From assembly GCF_037975245.1 (NCBI RefSeq), contig NC_092582.1, positions 19,928,577 through 19,992,576 on the forward strand: a stretch of 64,000 bases of DNA. The letters run 5' to 3'. The notes beneath the pieces were generated by a model. That model was not told where the DNA came from. It did not search any database and saw nothing but the letters and a program-made list of their open reading frames with translations. The position numbers and the translations under genes are program-made. Numbering within the stretch: position 1 is the stretch's first letter; every line of letters begins with the position of its first letter. The DNA is from Apostichopus japonicus (lineage: Eukaryota > Echinodermata > Holothuroidea > Aspidochirotida > Stichopodidae). Shown here piece after piece: positions 46,370-59,280 of this stretch.

Positions 46370-48200
46370 ATTTTAACGGAACTGTTTATTGTTCAAAGAA
46401 TAACATATTAGCTCCAAAATAAGTCACGAAACACAGCTGTTAACAAAATCTATTTATTAACGTGAAATACTAAATAAAAAGGCTAAATAACAACAAGCTA
46501 AATAAGACTGATTGAACAATAACTAACAGCTGACAACTTACAACTGACAACCTGACAACTAATCAACTGAATAAGTCACAACTTTACTAGCAACTCACAT
46601 GTAACATGCAACAAGTAACTAAATCACTAAATCAACTGACTACATCCGTTTTTATGCACAAACCATGACCAGGTACTGACCATCAATCTTTAACTAATCC
46701 AGCTGTCTTCACACCTTTTACAAAGAACAAGATATGCGTATATGCATGCACTGAAACTTTCAAAGGAAAAGGAATAAGATAAGAACTTGCAGTAAAACTT
46801 TCCCAGGCTTTTAAATCAAGATAAGCTACACAGATGACACTTATACGTATGGCTCATTAGTTTTTCAATTCACACTTAAAGATTCTCAGGAGTGTAATTA
46901 CAAAGATTACATAAGTCCCTCTTATTACTGGCATCTAATAATACAATGGGTGTAAACAAATTTGTTTGAGAAAATACAGAAAATATGAAAACACTACACT
47001 CTCCCCTCCTCCGAAGATCTGGGCACGCCCCTGAGTGACAGACACATTCAACCCATACAGTTTTTCATACAGTAAATGCAGTAATCAAATGATATCAAAT
47101 GATGCCCAGAATTTGTCACAAGTTAAATACTTGTAAAAGTAACACTTCTATGATCAAAATAAATGTAACAAATAAAAACTATGATAAAAGTAAACAAATG
47201 GAATTCTATGTTCAAACGTTAAAGAATCAAAACATTTGTAAACAAATTACAAAGTAACAAAACAGAAAATGTCACATAAACAAAATCATAGAACTGTATA
47301 CATTGTAGCACAACAAAGCATTATACAGTAGTTTAGTTCTTAAATTAAGAGTTTGCAAACAGTGTTGTATAGTAAGTTAATAAACCGAACATTCATGCAC
47401 TGAACAATAACCACAGTAGATTCATGAAATTAAATAGAGGAAACAAGGTATAGGTTTAAAGCAGTTGAAATTAAGACCAATTTGTTGAATACAGATAGAA
47501 ACTACAATCCAATGTTAAAGTGCATGAATAAGTAGTCTATATATGTCCATGGAATTGCACATATGACAGAAGTGAGATAATTGTTTGCTTTTAAATCTTA
47601 CTGATGACGTAATATCTTCACGGTTAGGTTGTATGTGAGTTCTTTAAAAATCAATAAATGGATAATCACAAGATAACTAATTAACAAAATAATACCAGTC
47701 CAAAATCAGTGATGAGAAATGTTTTTGAATATACCTCAGCGTGAGACCAGCAGCAACTAATCCATATTCGCATCTACTGTTATGCGCACCACCCGTGGGA
47801 CTTCCTAAAAGTTAGTTAAGGGCCCTTCAACAAATGTTCACTGCCCAACAGTGCGCAGGCATAGCCTCCATCTCCAAAAATAAAATAAAAAAATAACATG
47901 ATGCAGCATGGAAGCCAACAACATTAGCTATAAACAATCAGTGCTTTATACAAACTTTTTCATTAATCTCAAATTCCACAGATAACGTTCATACGATAAC
48001 ACTATAAGTAAGAAAAACGACCTCTGAAACCGAAAAACAATCCACACGGCCTTGATTCTGACATCGCTCCAATTAAAATGGCTTATAAGATAATAAAATC
48101 ATGTTGTAAATAATCCATAAATTACATTAGACAAACTGTGAAGATAAGGGACGTAGTCCAGAATATTCCATGGTGTATTGATTGATAAAATACTGCATAC
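46370..48200. other. A-rich intergenic sequence
   Basis: Long A-rich stretch with CAACTGACAACT-like imperfect repeats (46515-46640). A CTGGGCACGCCCCTG segment at 47019-47033 looks like an isolated hAT right end. No gene seen. Confidence 0.4.
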
Positions 48201-48207
48201 TGTTAAC

Positions 48208-50620
48208 ATGTTCCTGTAGAAAAACGCCAACTCCGCAAAAACAATTAGTTGTGTTTTTGTAGTTAGTGAGATCCGTAACAGCCTAGGTTGGTCGGCTATT
48301 TGTTACACACCTAACTATGGAAGGATTGTGTTTCTTCTTCTTTTTTTGCAAAATTCTAGAAAATGATTTCTTCCCCCCCCCCCCCCGCTTTACACCGGAT
48401 GTTTTCCTATCTCAATATTAGTGCCAAAATGCAGTAGGAGAACATCCTTTTTGATACGTTATCATTCAGAATCTGTTTAAATCTGTGGCTTGCATCTTAA
48501 AGAACATGAATAGGAAAACATGTGGTGCAAACATTGAGGCAATTGTAGATCCCTTTAGGCCTCACGTTAGTAGCGTACGAAAATTGTTTATTACTGAGTG
48601 AAGAGGTTTGTTTATAGGTGACGAAAACATACGGCTCGGATAGCAAAACCTCTACATGGTCATGATATGGAAAATTGATGGTGCCATTAAAGGCCACCTC
48701 GTCCGCTATCCGGTGATGGGTAGCGTTTAGCTAGTGAGAACTTCTCTGTAGACTTAGAGACCATATTACTTTTGTGATTTAGTGTGTAATTAAATGGGGC
48801 TTTTAATGGGCTATGCTACCTTCATAAATGGGTGTACTAGAGCCTCGGGTCACCTTTTAGAACATGAATAGCCTAGTTTGTCTGCAATTGGTGACTATAA
48901 CAAACTTCTACCATCAAAGTTTACTGGGATCAAGTTTGTCACGTCAGCACTACTTCTTGTATATGCACATGCAGTTTGTACCTCAATGTTTACTGTTCCA
49001 TTTCTGTGCTTGCAATACTGTTGAATTAACAAAAATATTTTTAGAGTTGAAATTAAATGTTAGATGTCCAGAAGCTCCTTTTCAATTTATTACGTTGTAA
49101 AATACTTGGATATTGATACTGCAGCTACTCCTGAAAATAAACCTGGTTATGTTTAAGGAGGAAAGAAGAAGTGAATATATTACCAAGGAATAAACGTCAC
49201 ACTTGGAAGCAAGTTGTTGTTTGTATTATGAAGAGGGGATGTACTTGAAAAAGGCTTTAACATGAGTTTCAATCTTCAATATTAACCCAACATGCCACAG
49301 AACCTTTTTAAGTCTTGATGGACTCCTGGCATGATCTTGAACCCTTCCTGGTGGGACTGATGCAACTTATTGTTTGTATGCATGTTACCCCTTCATCTCT
49401 TAAGTTATAGTGTAGAAACCATTCATTTGATTGCCTTGTATGTGTAGTTATAATGTAAATTGATAGGTCAAGATAGCTGTTTCAAGTTGAAAACTTGAGC
49501 ACCAAAGTGCTTGAACAATTTGACATTTTTTTTCATTCATAGTGAATGTCAGCTTTGCATTCATTGTGAATGCAATCATTGCATTCATAATGCTTTGAAT
49601 GCATTCTTTTAACGCATGGTGAATGCAATGTTTGTATTCAGAGTGAATGGAAACTTTGCATTCATGTATTATTGAATAGTCTTTGCATCCATGGTGAATG
49701 CAATATTTGCATTCAGAGTGAGGACAATTTTTCATTTGAGGGTAAAAGCTCATTTAAACATTTACATTCATTTTGCATTCGAAGGCTAAGCTCATGTAAA
49801 TATTTCGGCACTATTAAGGGCAAAATGAATGCAAAGCGAAATGAATGCATTCAGATTTGTAGTCTTGAATGCAAACTGAATGCAATGCTGTATGCAAAGT
49901 GAAGGCATAATGAATGCATTTGTGTCTGATAAGGGTTTACATGACATTAGTTGCATTTAGCACAATATGCCATTCCAAGTTTTTTGCTTGATCTTTCGTA
50001 AAATTTGAAAGATCTACCACATTACTGTTCGTACACAATTGGTAATTTTTCTACTGATTTTCATATTTTTTATTTCTATAAGGTCAAGTGAATAAGTTGT
50101 GCATTGAGTATAACCTTATCGCGAATGCAAGAAAACGATGCAGGGATTTCCAGCAGACAGATGTTTTCGTTTCGGGATTACTGAGTCAGTTGAAGGGAAT
50201 CCAGCATTCCCGCACTTTACAGGAAACATGAAAGAAACGTTTAGTAACATACAAAAAAAAAATGGAAATATAGAATGGCAATAAATTGTTCAAAATATTT
50301 CCAGCAAGACTGATTATAAAAGTCAATGTTACAGCAACCTTCCCACGCTGGGCCGTGGCTGTCCGTGTGACACGTATACCCTGAAGTTTTAAAAAATAGC
50401 CATTGACATTGCCCTTGTAATCGTGAGTATATAGGCAATGGGGTGGCGCACATCATTACTGGTTGGGATTGTGACTAAAATTGAGATCATGCTCTCTGAT
50501 TACTATCCTTTTGTTTCTGAAACTTTTCTTGTGAAATTTTACTTTTTTAAAAGATATGTACTCTTTTTCCTTTATGTGTTTTTTTTAAAGTTTTTTTTTT
50601 GTCTTCAGCCAGGGTTACCC
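48208..50620 (+). repeat. Second mosaic copy of the long dispersed repeat
   Basis: Blocks match the interior of the 33559-36425 transposon in the same order. 48208-48400 corresponds to 33906-34100 (for example GTTAGTGAGATCCGT and CTAACTATGG). 49936-49980 corresponds to about 34140-34185 (GTTTACATGACATTAGTTGC). 49985-50225 corresponds to 35190-35410 (GATCTTTCGTAAAATTTGAA and GGATTACTGAGTCAGTTGAA). 50330-50560 corresponds to 35545-35725. Each copy has about 1 kb of private sequence between blocks. No transposon ends were found around this copy. Confidence 0.75.
49530..49920. repeat. GAATGCA/TGCATTC quasi-palindromic array
   Basis: The motif TTTGCATTCA-N2-GTGAATGCAA and variants recur about every 25-30 bp, with more than a dozen GAATG or CATTC half-sites in both orientations. 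The array is private to this copy of the long repeat. Apparent frames across it are His/Cys/Ile-rich artefacts. Confidence 0.75.
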
Positions 50621-50639
50621 GCGAACTTGTAATTATTTT

Positions 50640-51086
50640 GTAATCAACTTGTAATTATCATAGGCAAAGTGCAATGTTTTTAGCAGCGATATACAGCTTA
50701 GAGCGTAAGAGTCACCCACAAACCTCATGTGGCCATCTGGAAATTTCCTGAGAACCACCAGAAGGCTTTCAAAATGCTATTAAGGGCAGTCCACAGCACT
50801 TTATGACAAGGTAAACATGAAAGATCTGCTTTATTGGCTCCAATTATAGCACGCTATAGCTAGGAAAGTTTTGTGATTACGTAATCAACCTACCACGGTC
50901 GTAACTCGACCCCAGGCTGTACAATTAGCATGCATAGCTTCTGAATCATACAGCGTTCACACAAAGACCCTCATAAAAGGGGGGGAAAGGCAGGCTTTGC
51001 AGACTAATTAGTGAAAGGAGGTGCTTTTACGACCAAGGCAGGTCGATTACGTAATCTTAAAAACAGCAGACCCTTAAACATGCATA
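50640..51086. other. Intergenic, nothing recognised
   Basis: No gene or structured repeat seen between the long dispersed repeat and the next transposon. Confidence 0.5.
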
Positions 51087-51094
51087 CGTTTAAG

Positions 51095-51344
51095 GGAAGC
51101 AGGTCACTTCGCACAACAACCATTTCGCCCAACTGCCATTTCGCCCAACCTTACCATTTCGCTCAACCAGCCTGGTCATTTCGCCCAACCAGCCTGGTCA
51201 TTTCGCCCAACCTTGATTAAATATGAGTAGTAAGGAAACGTTCGGGTATTGTTAACGTTACGGGATACGAACCGAATATTAAGGAAACTTGAAGTCGTGG
51301 TTAAATTGATTACATATGTGATTACATATGTGGTTACATTGATG

Positions 51345-51430
<86 letters not shown>

Positions 51431-52080
51431 AATAAGGAAACGTTCGGGAATTGTTAGTGGGTAGGATAGATCAGTATTTTAGAGGTTAGGTTTGATAGGT
51501 TTTTATGGAGACCGATTCCCCTTTGTTTGTATAACATTAAATTAACACTATGTAGAACTAGATAAATGCCTAACTGCTGTGAACATTACCCTTGATTAAT
51601 GCCTGGCGGACTTGATAAACGCTTGACCTAAGTCATCAAGCAGAACAATAGCTGTGGATTAATAAACCAAATTGAACAAGTGAAATACAAAAGGTGATAT
51701 TATTCCACACCGATTCCACTTTGTTTGTGTAATAAAATAACTTCCATTGTATGCGTAATCGCCTAAAGTAGTGTAATCCTCCCATTATACCCGAAATAAC
51801 TGCTTAGACTCCTATCGACATCGAGCGGACCTCACTTTATTTACCTACCACGAAGTAACATAATCCAAAATAAATCAAATTGAACTAGTGAAATAGAAAA
51901 AGTAATATTATTCTGACTGAATATTAGTTAAAAAAATGGTTTGGCGAAATGACCAACAAGGTTGGGCGAAATGACCAGGCTGGTTGGGTGGAATGACCAG
52001 GCTGGTTGGGCGAAATGACCAGGCGTGTTGGGCGAAATGGCAGTTGGGCGAAAGGTTGTTGGGCGAAGTGACCAGAAAGC
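51095..52080. mobile_element. 986-bp inverted-repeat element with minisatellite termini, 8-bp duplication
   Basis: CGTTTAAG flanks both sides (51087-51094, 52081-52088). The ends are inverted relatives: GGAAGCAGGTCACTTCGC on the left, and GCTTTCTGGTCACTTCGC read inward from the right. Each terminus continues for over 100 bp as repeats of a CATTTCGCCCAACCAGCCTGG-type unit cut short here to its core TTTCGCCCAAC (51115-51210, and inverted at 51950-52070). Inside are a direct pair AAGGAAACGTTCGGG (51233, 51433), a TA run (51346-51421), and a threefold CACCGATTCC/TTTGTTTGT-like segment. No transposase is present. The 8-bp duplication fits hAT or P-type elements, but the termini do not start with the CAG seen in the other hAT-like copies here, so the superfamily is open. 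Confidence 0.82.
51346..51421. repeat. TA dinucleotide microsatellite
   Basis: About 38 uninterrupted TA units inside the 986-bp inverted-repeat element. Length is likely to vary between individuals and assemblies. Confidence 0.95.
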
Positions 52081-52088
52081 CGTTTAAG

Positions 52089-54650
52089 AGCCATAGATAG
52101 AAGCTTATTAGGGCATACTGTGAAAGTAATTGTCATAGGACATTTGAACATTACAAAAGGACAATACGCATGTAAAACTTTGTTATGTTTTATTTCACCA
52201 TACATCCGGCCGTCCATAGGGGTAGGATCTTTAAATGCTGTGACCTAGCTGAGTCTTGTGTACATGATGGGGTTTTTTGGCCAACAGGTAGGATCCATTT
52301 AGTATGACGAACTTCTGACCTAAAATGTTGTAGTTTGAATATCTTTGAATAGCAATTGTAACAAATTGTTAAACATCATCTTTTTTTTGAGGAATGGATT
52401 CCTAAACGTTATTCTGTCTTTCCTGTCTTTAGGCTTACTGAAAAGAGGACCGATTCTGACAGGACTAGATACATTTGAATACCCTAATAATGTTGATAAT
52501 TAGGGAGCAACATTGCCTGTCACTTAGACACCAAATGGAGCTCTGCAGAGCTGGACTGCCGAGTTCATGCCATCAGGAAGTAGAAAATATTTGATCGAAT
52601 CCGTCCCAAGATCAACAAACATGGAGGTCAAAACTACTGAAGATTGTCACTCTGCCTTTACCAATGGGAAGTTCAATCCACAGGGTTCAAAATTGGACAA
52701 CTATTGCAAAAAAGCAAGCCAAAATACATTATTCTCTGAACATTGTGTTCAGATTTGAGGTGGTGTGTTAGACGAAAACAAGATAATATTGTTCTTGTTT
52801 GGGATATTAGGAGTTGTATAGATCCATCCTCTTTGGAGTCTCCCCTCGAAGGACAGTAAGTCTATTGCTGTGATTAGTACTTTGAAGTGTGGCTCCCCCC
52901 TGTGATCTTGAGAATGAGGCATAGGTTAATTAGCTAACTGTAAGTGCTGCTTATTTTCCATGTGATCTTAGAGCTTCTGGCCCATGTTTAATAATGGGAT
53001 ATTGTTCGTTGTTTGCTTAAAGGAGATTAAACCACTTGTGGGTTGAATGCTAAACTTATATACAAGCAGTACGTACCACTTAATGTGGTGTGAAATGGTG
53101 TGACTCAATTAAGTAACAATATGATCTGCAAATATTTTCTTGATCTAAATTCAGCTGTACAGCACCGTACGTTTTATGGGAATTTAACACCTCATTTTGT
53201 GTTCTTCAAAAGCACAAAAAAAAAATCAATGCCTATCCACAGAGTGCTGATGAAATTATAACAGTTACATAAATATGTATGATAAGGTACTTTTCTCTAC
53301 AGATCTTAGCCCTTTTGCAAAACATGGGCAAATTAAAATTTAGTTTAGCCAACTGAGCTAATAACCACAGCCATGTCTGTTAGATTTCAAATGAACAACT
53401 CGTCATACATCTTGTTGTAGGTCCTTGACTTGCCAATGCTTAATTAGTATTCATGACACTGCAAATGTTGTGAAGCTTATGCACATTGTCTATGGATCTG
53501 TTAAAACATTACCTACTAACGTACTGAATAACACAGACAAATATTGCAAATTCTCATGTCATGTCATGGTTTGGAACAAATAGATTCATAAGAAGGATAT
53601 GTACACAGATATATAGACAGCTTACCTGCATTAATGTAAATCTGACTTTGTGGACTGTATATATACCCTTCAGAGGATATGAGTACATCACAATGAAAAC
53701 ATTACTCCAAATTATTTTGTTAACCCTCATAGTCAACTCTGTCTATTTACCATAGAATGTATATGAATATGTTTACGGCATCAAGACCACCTTTCCCAGA
53801 GGTGTCTTCTGACACTTCATCACAAAAAGAATCATTGATTCTCTGCCATGATAATCATCCAATTGGATGGTACTATACAGTGTGTGTATACTGTTGTATA
53901 GAAGTGTCAAAAAAAAGTATGGCAATTAACTGCGGATATCCTGATACATTGTGCAGTAATATTTTTAATATGAGCATCTGCAGAGACGGGACATGTTGTT
54001 TTTGTTAATTTATTCTTCATATGCTCATAATTGTGTAAAGGGGTAATATATACTTTTGGGGGGTGTGGGGGTGTGGGGGTGTGGGGGGAGTAAATCACCT
54101 TACGGTTATTATGTGATTGAGTGTTACACACAAGAGCCCAAAATGCGGAAATAGACAGTAAATTTGTGCAGGAATCACACCACAATTAGAGTAGTGCACG
54201 TCAGCCTTGGGGTATAATTTCCATCAACCACTCTCCTTGCTAGTTCAGCATCCTTTCATTACTGGATTACTATATCCGTGTTGTTAGATTTCAACCTTCA
54301 TCGATCTCCTCTTCTTTTCCCTGTAGACCTATCCAACTAATCGACCTCCTGTTACCTCCATGAAGATGCCTGGACACATCTCTTGCACATGCATGTCCTC
54401 TGGTAGATATGTCTAATTTGTTCCAAAAGGTGCGTAGAGTAAGTATTTCTTATGCATGTTATTTCACCAATTTAAACACGTGTTTTATTCGAAAAAGTTG
54501 TCAAACAGAACTTTGTGTTCTATGATCAACACATATGAATAGATGTCTATCTTGTTCCTTAGAATAGCCAGGAATTGTTTTTATTACCAAATTTAATGAA
54601 AATAAAAATGATATGAAATTTAAGGAACATAGATCATTATCAATGGTATT
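52089..54650. other. Intergenic, with a G-run cluster
   Basis: No gene recognised. Short open frames, for example 52567-52758, have no family resemblance. The notable feature is the G-run cluster at 54058-54088. Confidence 0.45.
54058..54088 (+). other. Strong G-quadruplex-forming sequence
   Basis: Four runs of five or six G separated by TGT spacers, the reading being (GGGGGTGT)n-like. This meets the standard four-tract criterion with very short loops. Confidence 0.85.
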
Positions 54651-54689
54651 CTACATGAAAAGAAAGCTACTAACTTTCCCGACAGTTTC

Positions 54690-55260
54690 AATTCTAGCAA
54701 TGGACTTGAAATTACGGACGGACATGAAATTGAGGATGCCTTTAATAATTCTTTTGTCAGTCTTGGTCCTTACTTGGCAAGTTCCATTGAGTCCACTACA
54801 CATTTCATTAGTTTCCTAGGTATTCCCAATCCTTCCTCTGTGTTTCTTTTTCCTGTGTCTCAAACCAAAGTTTTCAATGTTGCCGTTTCTTCTTTAAGTA
54901 CTAAAACATCTACTGGTTTTGACAACCTCAGGCCTGAAAAAAATCATTGTGAAACTTCTGACTCACGTTTTCAATACTTCATTTTATTCAGCTGTTTTCC
55001 GGATCAGTTTAAGATTGCAAAAGTTATTCCCATTTTTAAAAAGGAAGATGCTTTATTTAGTAAGTACTTATTGCCATATTTATTTGCAATGGCAAATGCA
55101 ATTAATAAAATTCACAGAGTGCTTGATTCTGGAGAAAATTGTATATATGTCTGATTAGACCTTCCAATAGCATTTGATACCATTGGTCACAATTTACTTC
55201 TTACTAAGTTGTCACACAAAAGCATAAGGGGATTGACTATTTCGTATTTTAGTTAGTTTT
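54690..55260 (+). mobile_element. Degenerate non-LTR retrotransposon, N-terminal part of RT
   Basis: Frames shift between LVLTWQ-like text, then SSIESTTHFISFLGIPNPSS and VFNVAVSSLSTKTSTGFDNL, then LTHVFNTSF, then FPDQFKIAKVIPIFKKEDAL, and finally an LDLPIAFDTIGHNLLLTKLS segment near 55155-55210. This is the conserved order of CR1/Jockey-type reverse transcriptases. Stops and shifts make it non-functional. It is related to, but not identical with, the LINE at 8.2-10.2 kb. Confidence 0.78.
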
Positions 55261-55309
55261 TACTCTAAATAGGTTTTGAAGGTGTGGGTATGTTGTCTAC
55301 ATGTTATGT

Positions 55310-55405
55310 ATGTATGTATGTATTTTAGATCCTACTGCAAGCAGGAACTCGCGAAAAAGCCTCATTGGCTTATCAAAGCCGCGAGCTGACCGAAATCAGT
55401 ATGTT
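55310..55405 (+). repeat. Hairpin repeat following the LINE relic
   Basis: A TATG run is followed by a structured segment. CTCGCG (55348-55353) pairs with CGCGAG (55380-55385), enclosing AAGCC (55357-55361) paired with GGCTT (55367-55371). The inverse copy is at 18645-18712, where base changes keep part of the pairing. A LINE 3'-end recognition hairpin is a reasonable guess. Confidence 0.55.
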
Positions 55406-55449
55406 ACATTCATATTTAACGTCAATGTTTACGAATTGTCAATTACCAA

Positions 55450-57280
55450 CAACTCTGTAACTGGATGTTGTACATTAAAGTAGAACGATAGTGACAGAAA
55501 AAAAATCTCTCATTTTCATATATAATGTAGTTTATATGTTACCAAGCAACATATTTGTTTAATTTTCCAAATAGCACACCGGAAAGTTATAAAAAAGGGA
55601 ATTAAAACATCGTTTTTTCGTCTCCGTAATTTAGGAATTTGCAAACACTGCAACGACCTTGAACAGCCCTCAGGTCAGTGAATGACGTCACTGTGATGAT
55701 CTTTTCTGTTGTGAATTGTTCAGTACGGAGCTGTGCGTGCATTTCGTGTCAGCATAATTGTTATTTTCCGGCGTAATGTTCAAGACATAAATAGATAATG
55801 AATATCATGGTGTTTCTTGATTTCTTCACCACGTGTTTACAAGTTTTTTTTTTACGAAATTTGCGGCGATTTCGCAACGATTTCCCAATATCTGAAGAGA
55901 TAACTCGCAAGCTGACCCAAAGTAACGTTAATCTCAAGATCACGTTTTGGCGGGTTTTATACAGAGTGATGTATGAGTGTGCTCACTTACCAGTCAAACT
56001 GGCACAATAACAATAGTGATGATAGTCTCCAACGTAGTTTAGTATAACATCCGAAAGAAAATCCAAAGTTCTAAACAAAGTAGATTCGCTTGTATGCACT
56101 AGTCCTACTGTAAAACATAAACGTTCCTTGTTCCGTGCGTCATTAAATCCAACAGGTTTCATTGAGCTTGAAATACAACCGCATTTGAACTCAATCGAGT
56201 AGTTAGTCTAGCTCGAACAATTTTCTCACAACATGCAATGCCTATTGCGTTTATTCATATGCATGCCTCGTGGTTAGGGCTTCAGGAGGAATCGTATTCT
56301 AGCCCAACTTCACGTAGGTCCGCAAACGGTACTTTCACACTGTGCATAAGTGACAGTGTGCGCTACCGTAAGTAATACACGATGTTTTGTTTCGCTCGAG
56401 CATACACACATTTCCTATTCGTATTACATTTAAAGTGGTTTGGAGGGTATGAACACATCTCTGCCCAAAAAGACTCTGCCTAAGCGACGTCCATGCCCCA
56501 ATTGAAATTTGCACGTGGATTCTCTCCTCACATAGTCATTAGGATGTTCACGTCTGACATGTCTTCCAGTTCCAACACTTACTGTTGCATTTATCGGGAT
56601 ATATATAAATAATGCGGCATAAAAGCATCAATCTTTCAAACTTTTTTTACTTTAGTGACCTTGCCACACGCAAATTTCAATTGGGCCCGAGATGGCTCTG
56701 TGACCGATTATTCTGTAATTTACATTGGGGCAGTCGGCTTCACTAAAACGACAAGAAAAAGCAGGAACAATAACACCTTATTAAAATTACACCGTTAAAT
56801 GTCTCACGCAGTGTATCAAATCTCCTCTCTGGTTTAGGTTGTTTGTCGAGTCCAGTATAGAGTAGGTTGCAACTAAACTTACACACTAAGTGCACACTGC
56901 TGAAGTACACTACACCGAGCTCACTTTGTTATCATCATAATGACGTCACATATCACTGTAGATCACGTGATCATCATATCGCTGTTCGCGAAAAGCCCAA
57001 TGTTTGTTTAAAAAATCAACGAGTTTAGGAATTTTTTTAAGCTTTTCCCAACAACGGATTGACTTGAATTTTCACATGTGTAATATGGAAACCAACTAGA
57101 ATACTCTTGAATAAAATCGTATTTTTTCGTCGATGCTGAAAAATCACTATCGTTCATCTTTAATCTTGGAGTGACTCGAACCAGGGACCTTATGATTGGA
57201 AGGCACCGGTTTTTTTTTTTAAGTTAAAGATATTTTCCCAAAGACGATCTAAGGACTACCTACTTAAGCTTTATCGATCC
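55450..57280. other. Intergenic, with a tRNA half-like segment
   Basis: No coding gene seen. On the minus strand at about 57215-57172 the text CTGGTTCGAGTCACTCC, with an upstream anticodon-like portion, resembles a tRNA 3' half. It is cut by a poly-T/poly-A run and no A box is seen. Confidence 0.35.
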
Positions 57281-57284
57281 TCAT

Positions 57285-57860
57285 CTTCGTATTGCTGCAT
57301 CCTCTGGTATGGTACTCGAAGACCAATCTTAACAAGCTGTACACTCTTCGGAAGAGAGCAGATAGGCATATACGTTCTCCGCTCCATGTGATGATCTCAT
57401 TTACTTACCTTGCTAATAATAATCTTCTCCCAAATACATTTTATACTTTAAATATTACCAATGACTCTATTCATAAATATTGTACCAGGCAGCAAGGCTA
57501 TAGTCATCTACGTACTCCTTTCTGCTCAACTTCTCGTAGTAAGTTTAGTCTCACTTCCTGCTCTCCCTCATTGTGGAATAACTTCCCCGTAATTTGTTAA
57601 GTTAAACCTCCAGCTGCTTCTTTTAGGCAGGACGTTCAACCGCCAACGTTTTATTAATCGCAATTGTTGTGTTCTTTTGGGTGGTGGTAGGATGAGGTTT
57701 AATAGTGTTTTGGTGGGGTCGATAGAGGGTGGCGTTTGGAAGATTCTTCATTTTTGTATTGTTTGGTTTGTAGGGTTTTTAGATCACTTGCTTTCTCTGT
57801 TATACTTATTATTTGACTTTATCATTGTACCATGATGTGAAAAAACAAATATATAAAACG
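57285..57860 (+). mobile_element. LINE ORF2 C-terminal relic
   Basis: The frame at 57292-57600 reads LYTLRKRADRHIRSPLH, then YLANNNLLPNTFYTLNITND, SIHKYCTRQQGYSHLRTP, and SPSLWNNFP. This is the C-terminal domain following reverse transcriptase in CR1/Jockey-type elements, with the NxxLPxxF, IHxYxTR and LWNxxP signatures. A T/G-rich 3' untranslated segment and an A-rich end near 57850 follow. Nothing upstream of the domain remains. Confidence 0.75.
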
Positions 57861-58439
57861 AAATGAAGAGCGGACTCTATACTAAGGTATAATAAAAGAA
57901 AAGTAAATTAGTGATTGGTTAACTGGAACGGCAGGAATGTGGCAGTCACTGTATTATGGAATGTATTGTTTAAATTGGCCGTAGCCTGTGCAATATACAG
58001 GCTTTTGTGTGTGAATGTTTCAGAGCAGTAAAACTTGAACTTTGAACGCCAGACAGTAGACAAGCAGATTGCTCATATTATTAGTATGCAGTCCTCTCTT
58101 AATGAACTCAGGAGGTTGTTCTCAACCAGCGTAAAACTCGGAAATGTTCCTTTTGCTAGGCTTGGCGAATTGATTACGTAACACACAGGCTAATGTTCCA
58201 GACTAATAACTTTGAAAGGTACAGAAGTGACCAGTGGTGAAAAATGAACCGCAGTCTTACTAAAGGGTGGATTGTCAAATGACTAGCCAATGATAAATAG
58301 AAAATATCACCATTTAACAGTTTTGGGTGACAGATAGATGTTTTCTACTAACAAGTTTTCAGTGAGATGTTTTCTACTAAGTTTTCAGTGAATATAAAAA
58401 TAAGCATTCATAGCCATAAAGGCTTTCAGAAAGGACGAC

Positions 58440-59280
58440 CATAGCCTAAGGACTCACTTCCTGATATGTATTGGTACCATACTTTCGTTGCAGACATGAA
58501 CTGCTAGTTCAGGATAGCATCATCTTCCTACGTGAGAGAGTGGTTATCCCAAAAAACTCTCCATCGAGAATGTTGCACATGTTTCATTTATCTCACATGG
58601 GAATGGCTAATTATAGTAAACTACTCAGAGTCTGGGAAATCGATTTTTTACCAGACACAAGTAGCTTGACGATGATATACAAGCTGAAGGCACAGTTTGC
58701 GCATCATCCCAACACCCTGCATGTAAGACAATTGACCACAGTTCTCATCCAGTGAATTGCTGAACTGTGCAAAGAAGTGGCAGTTTAACCTCAAGACTTC
58801 ATCACCCGAATATCCACAGAGTAATGGTCATTTTGAACAAGCTGTGAGAACAGCTAAAACCATTCTCAGAAAGCTCACAAAGCCAAATCAGACCCTTATC
58901 AAGCTATCCTCAGCTACCGAAATACTCCATCACAGGGTTTTGACATGAGTTTCGCGCAAGACTGTGAATTCAGTCCCACAACAAAAACACAACTATACCT
59001 TTGACTAAGACACGTTTGAAACTAAAACTACCAACTCAGGTAACCCAACAAGCACGAATGAACAAAGACAGAGACATGTCCTTCGATTATGCCAGTACAG
59101 GACTCCCACAAAGATTAGACCAAAGCAAAAGTTCAAAGAATGGTGGCACCTCGATATGGGTTCATAATTGAAAGCAACAAAACTGATAGAAGGGACAGGT
59201 GACACCTTCGACGATCCAACCAAACCTATCAAATTCCATGACAGAGCTGACAATTACCGACCAGCTACCTCGTCCGAACT
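58440..59280 (+). mobile_element. Ty3/gypsy pol relic (integrase side)
   Basis: Conceptual frames give LLVQDSIIFLRERVVIPKNS, then an RMLHMFHLSHMGMANYSKLL zinc-binding-like segment (H and H spaced as in HHCC), a loss of most of the catalytic core, then EYPQSNGHFEQAVRTAKTIL around the last catalytic Glu, and a C-terminal YGFIIESNKTDR-like piece. Several stops break it. An AATAAAGGAGATATAAC segment with TGTGTTATAGCG (about 59571-59605) could be a purine tract and an LTR start, which is inference. Confidence 0.7.

Noticed and set aside
46363-46998. Possible solo LTR bounded by TGTAG and CTACA with an adjacent purine tract on the minus strand
   Set aside because: The tract also fits the inside of a hAT-like end at 47019-47033, no flanking duplication was found, and no pol sequence lies next to it.
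49448-49753. Minus-strand frame with repeated His/Cys/Ile residues
   Set aside because: It is a direct translation of the GAATGCA array and shows no zinc-finger spacing.
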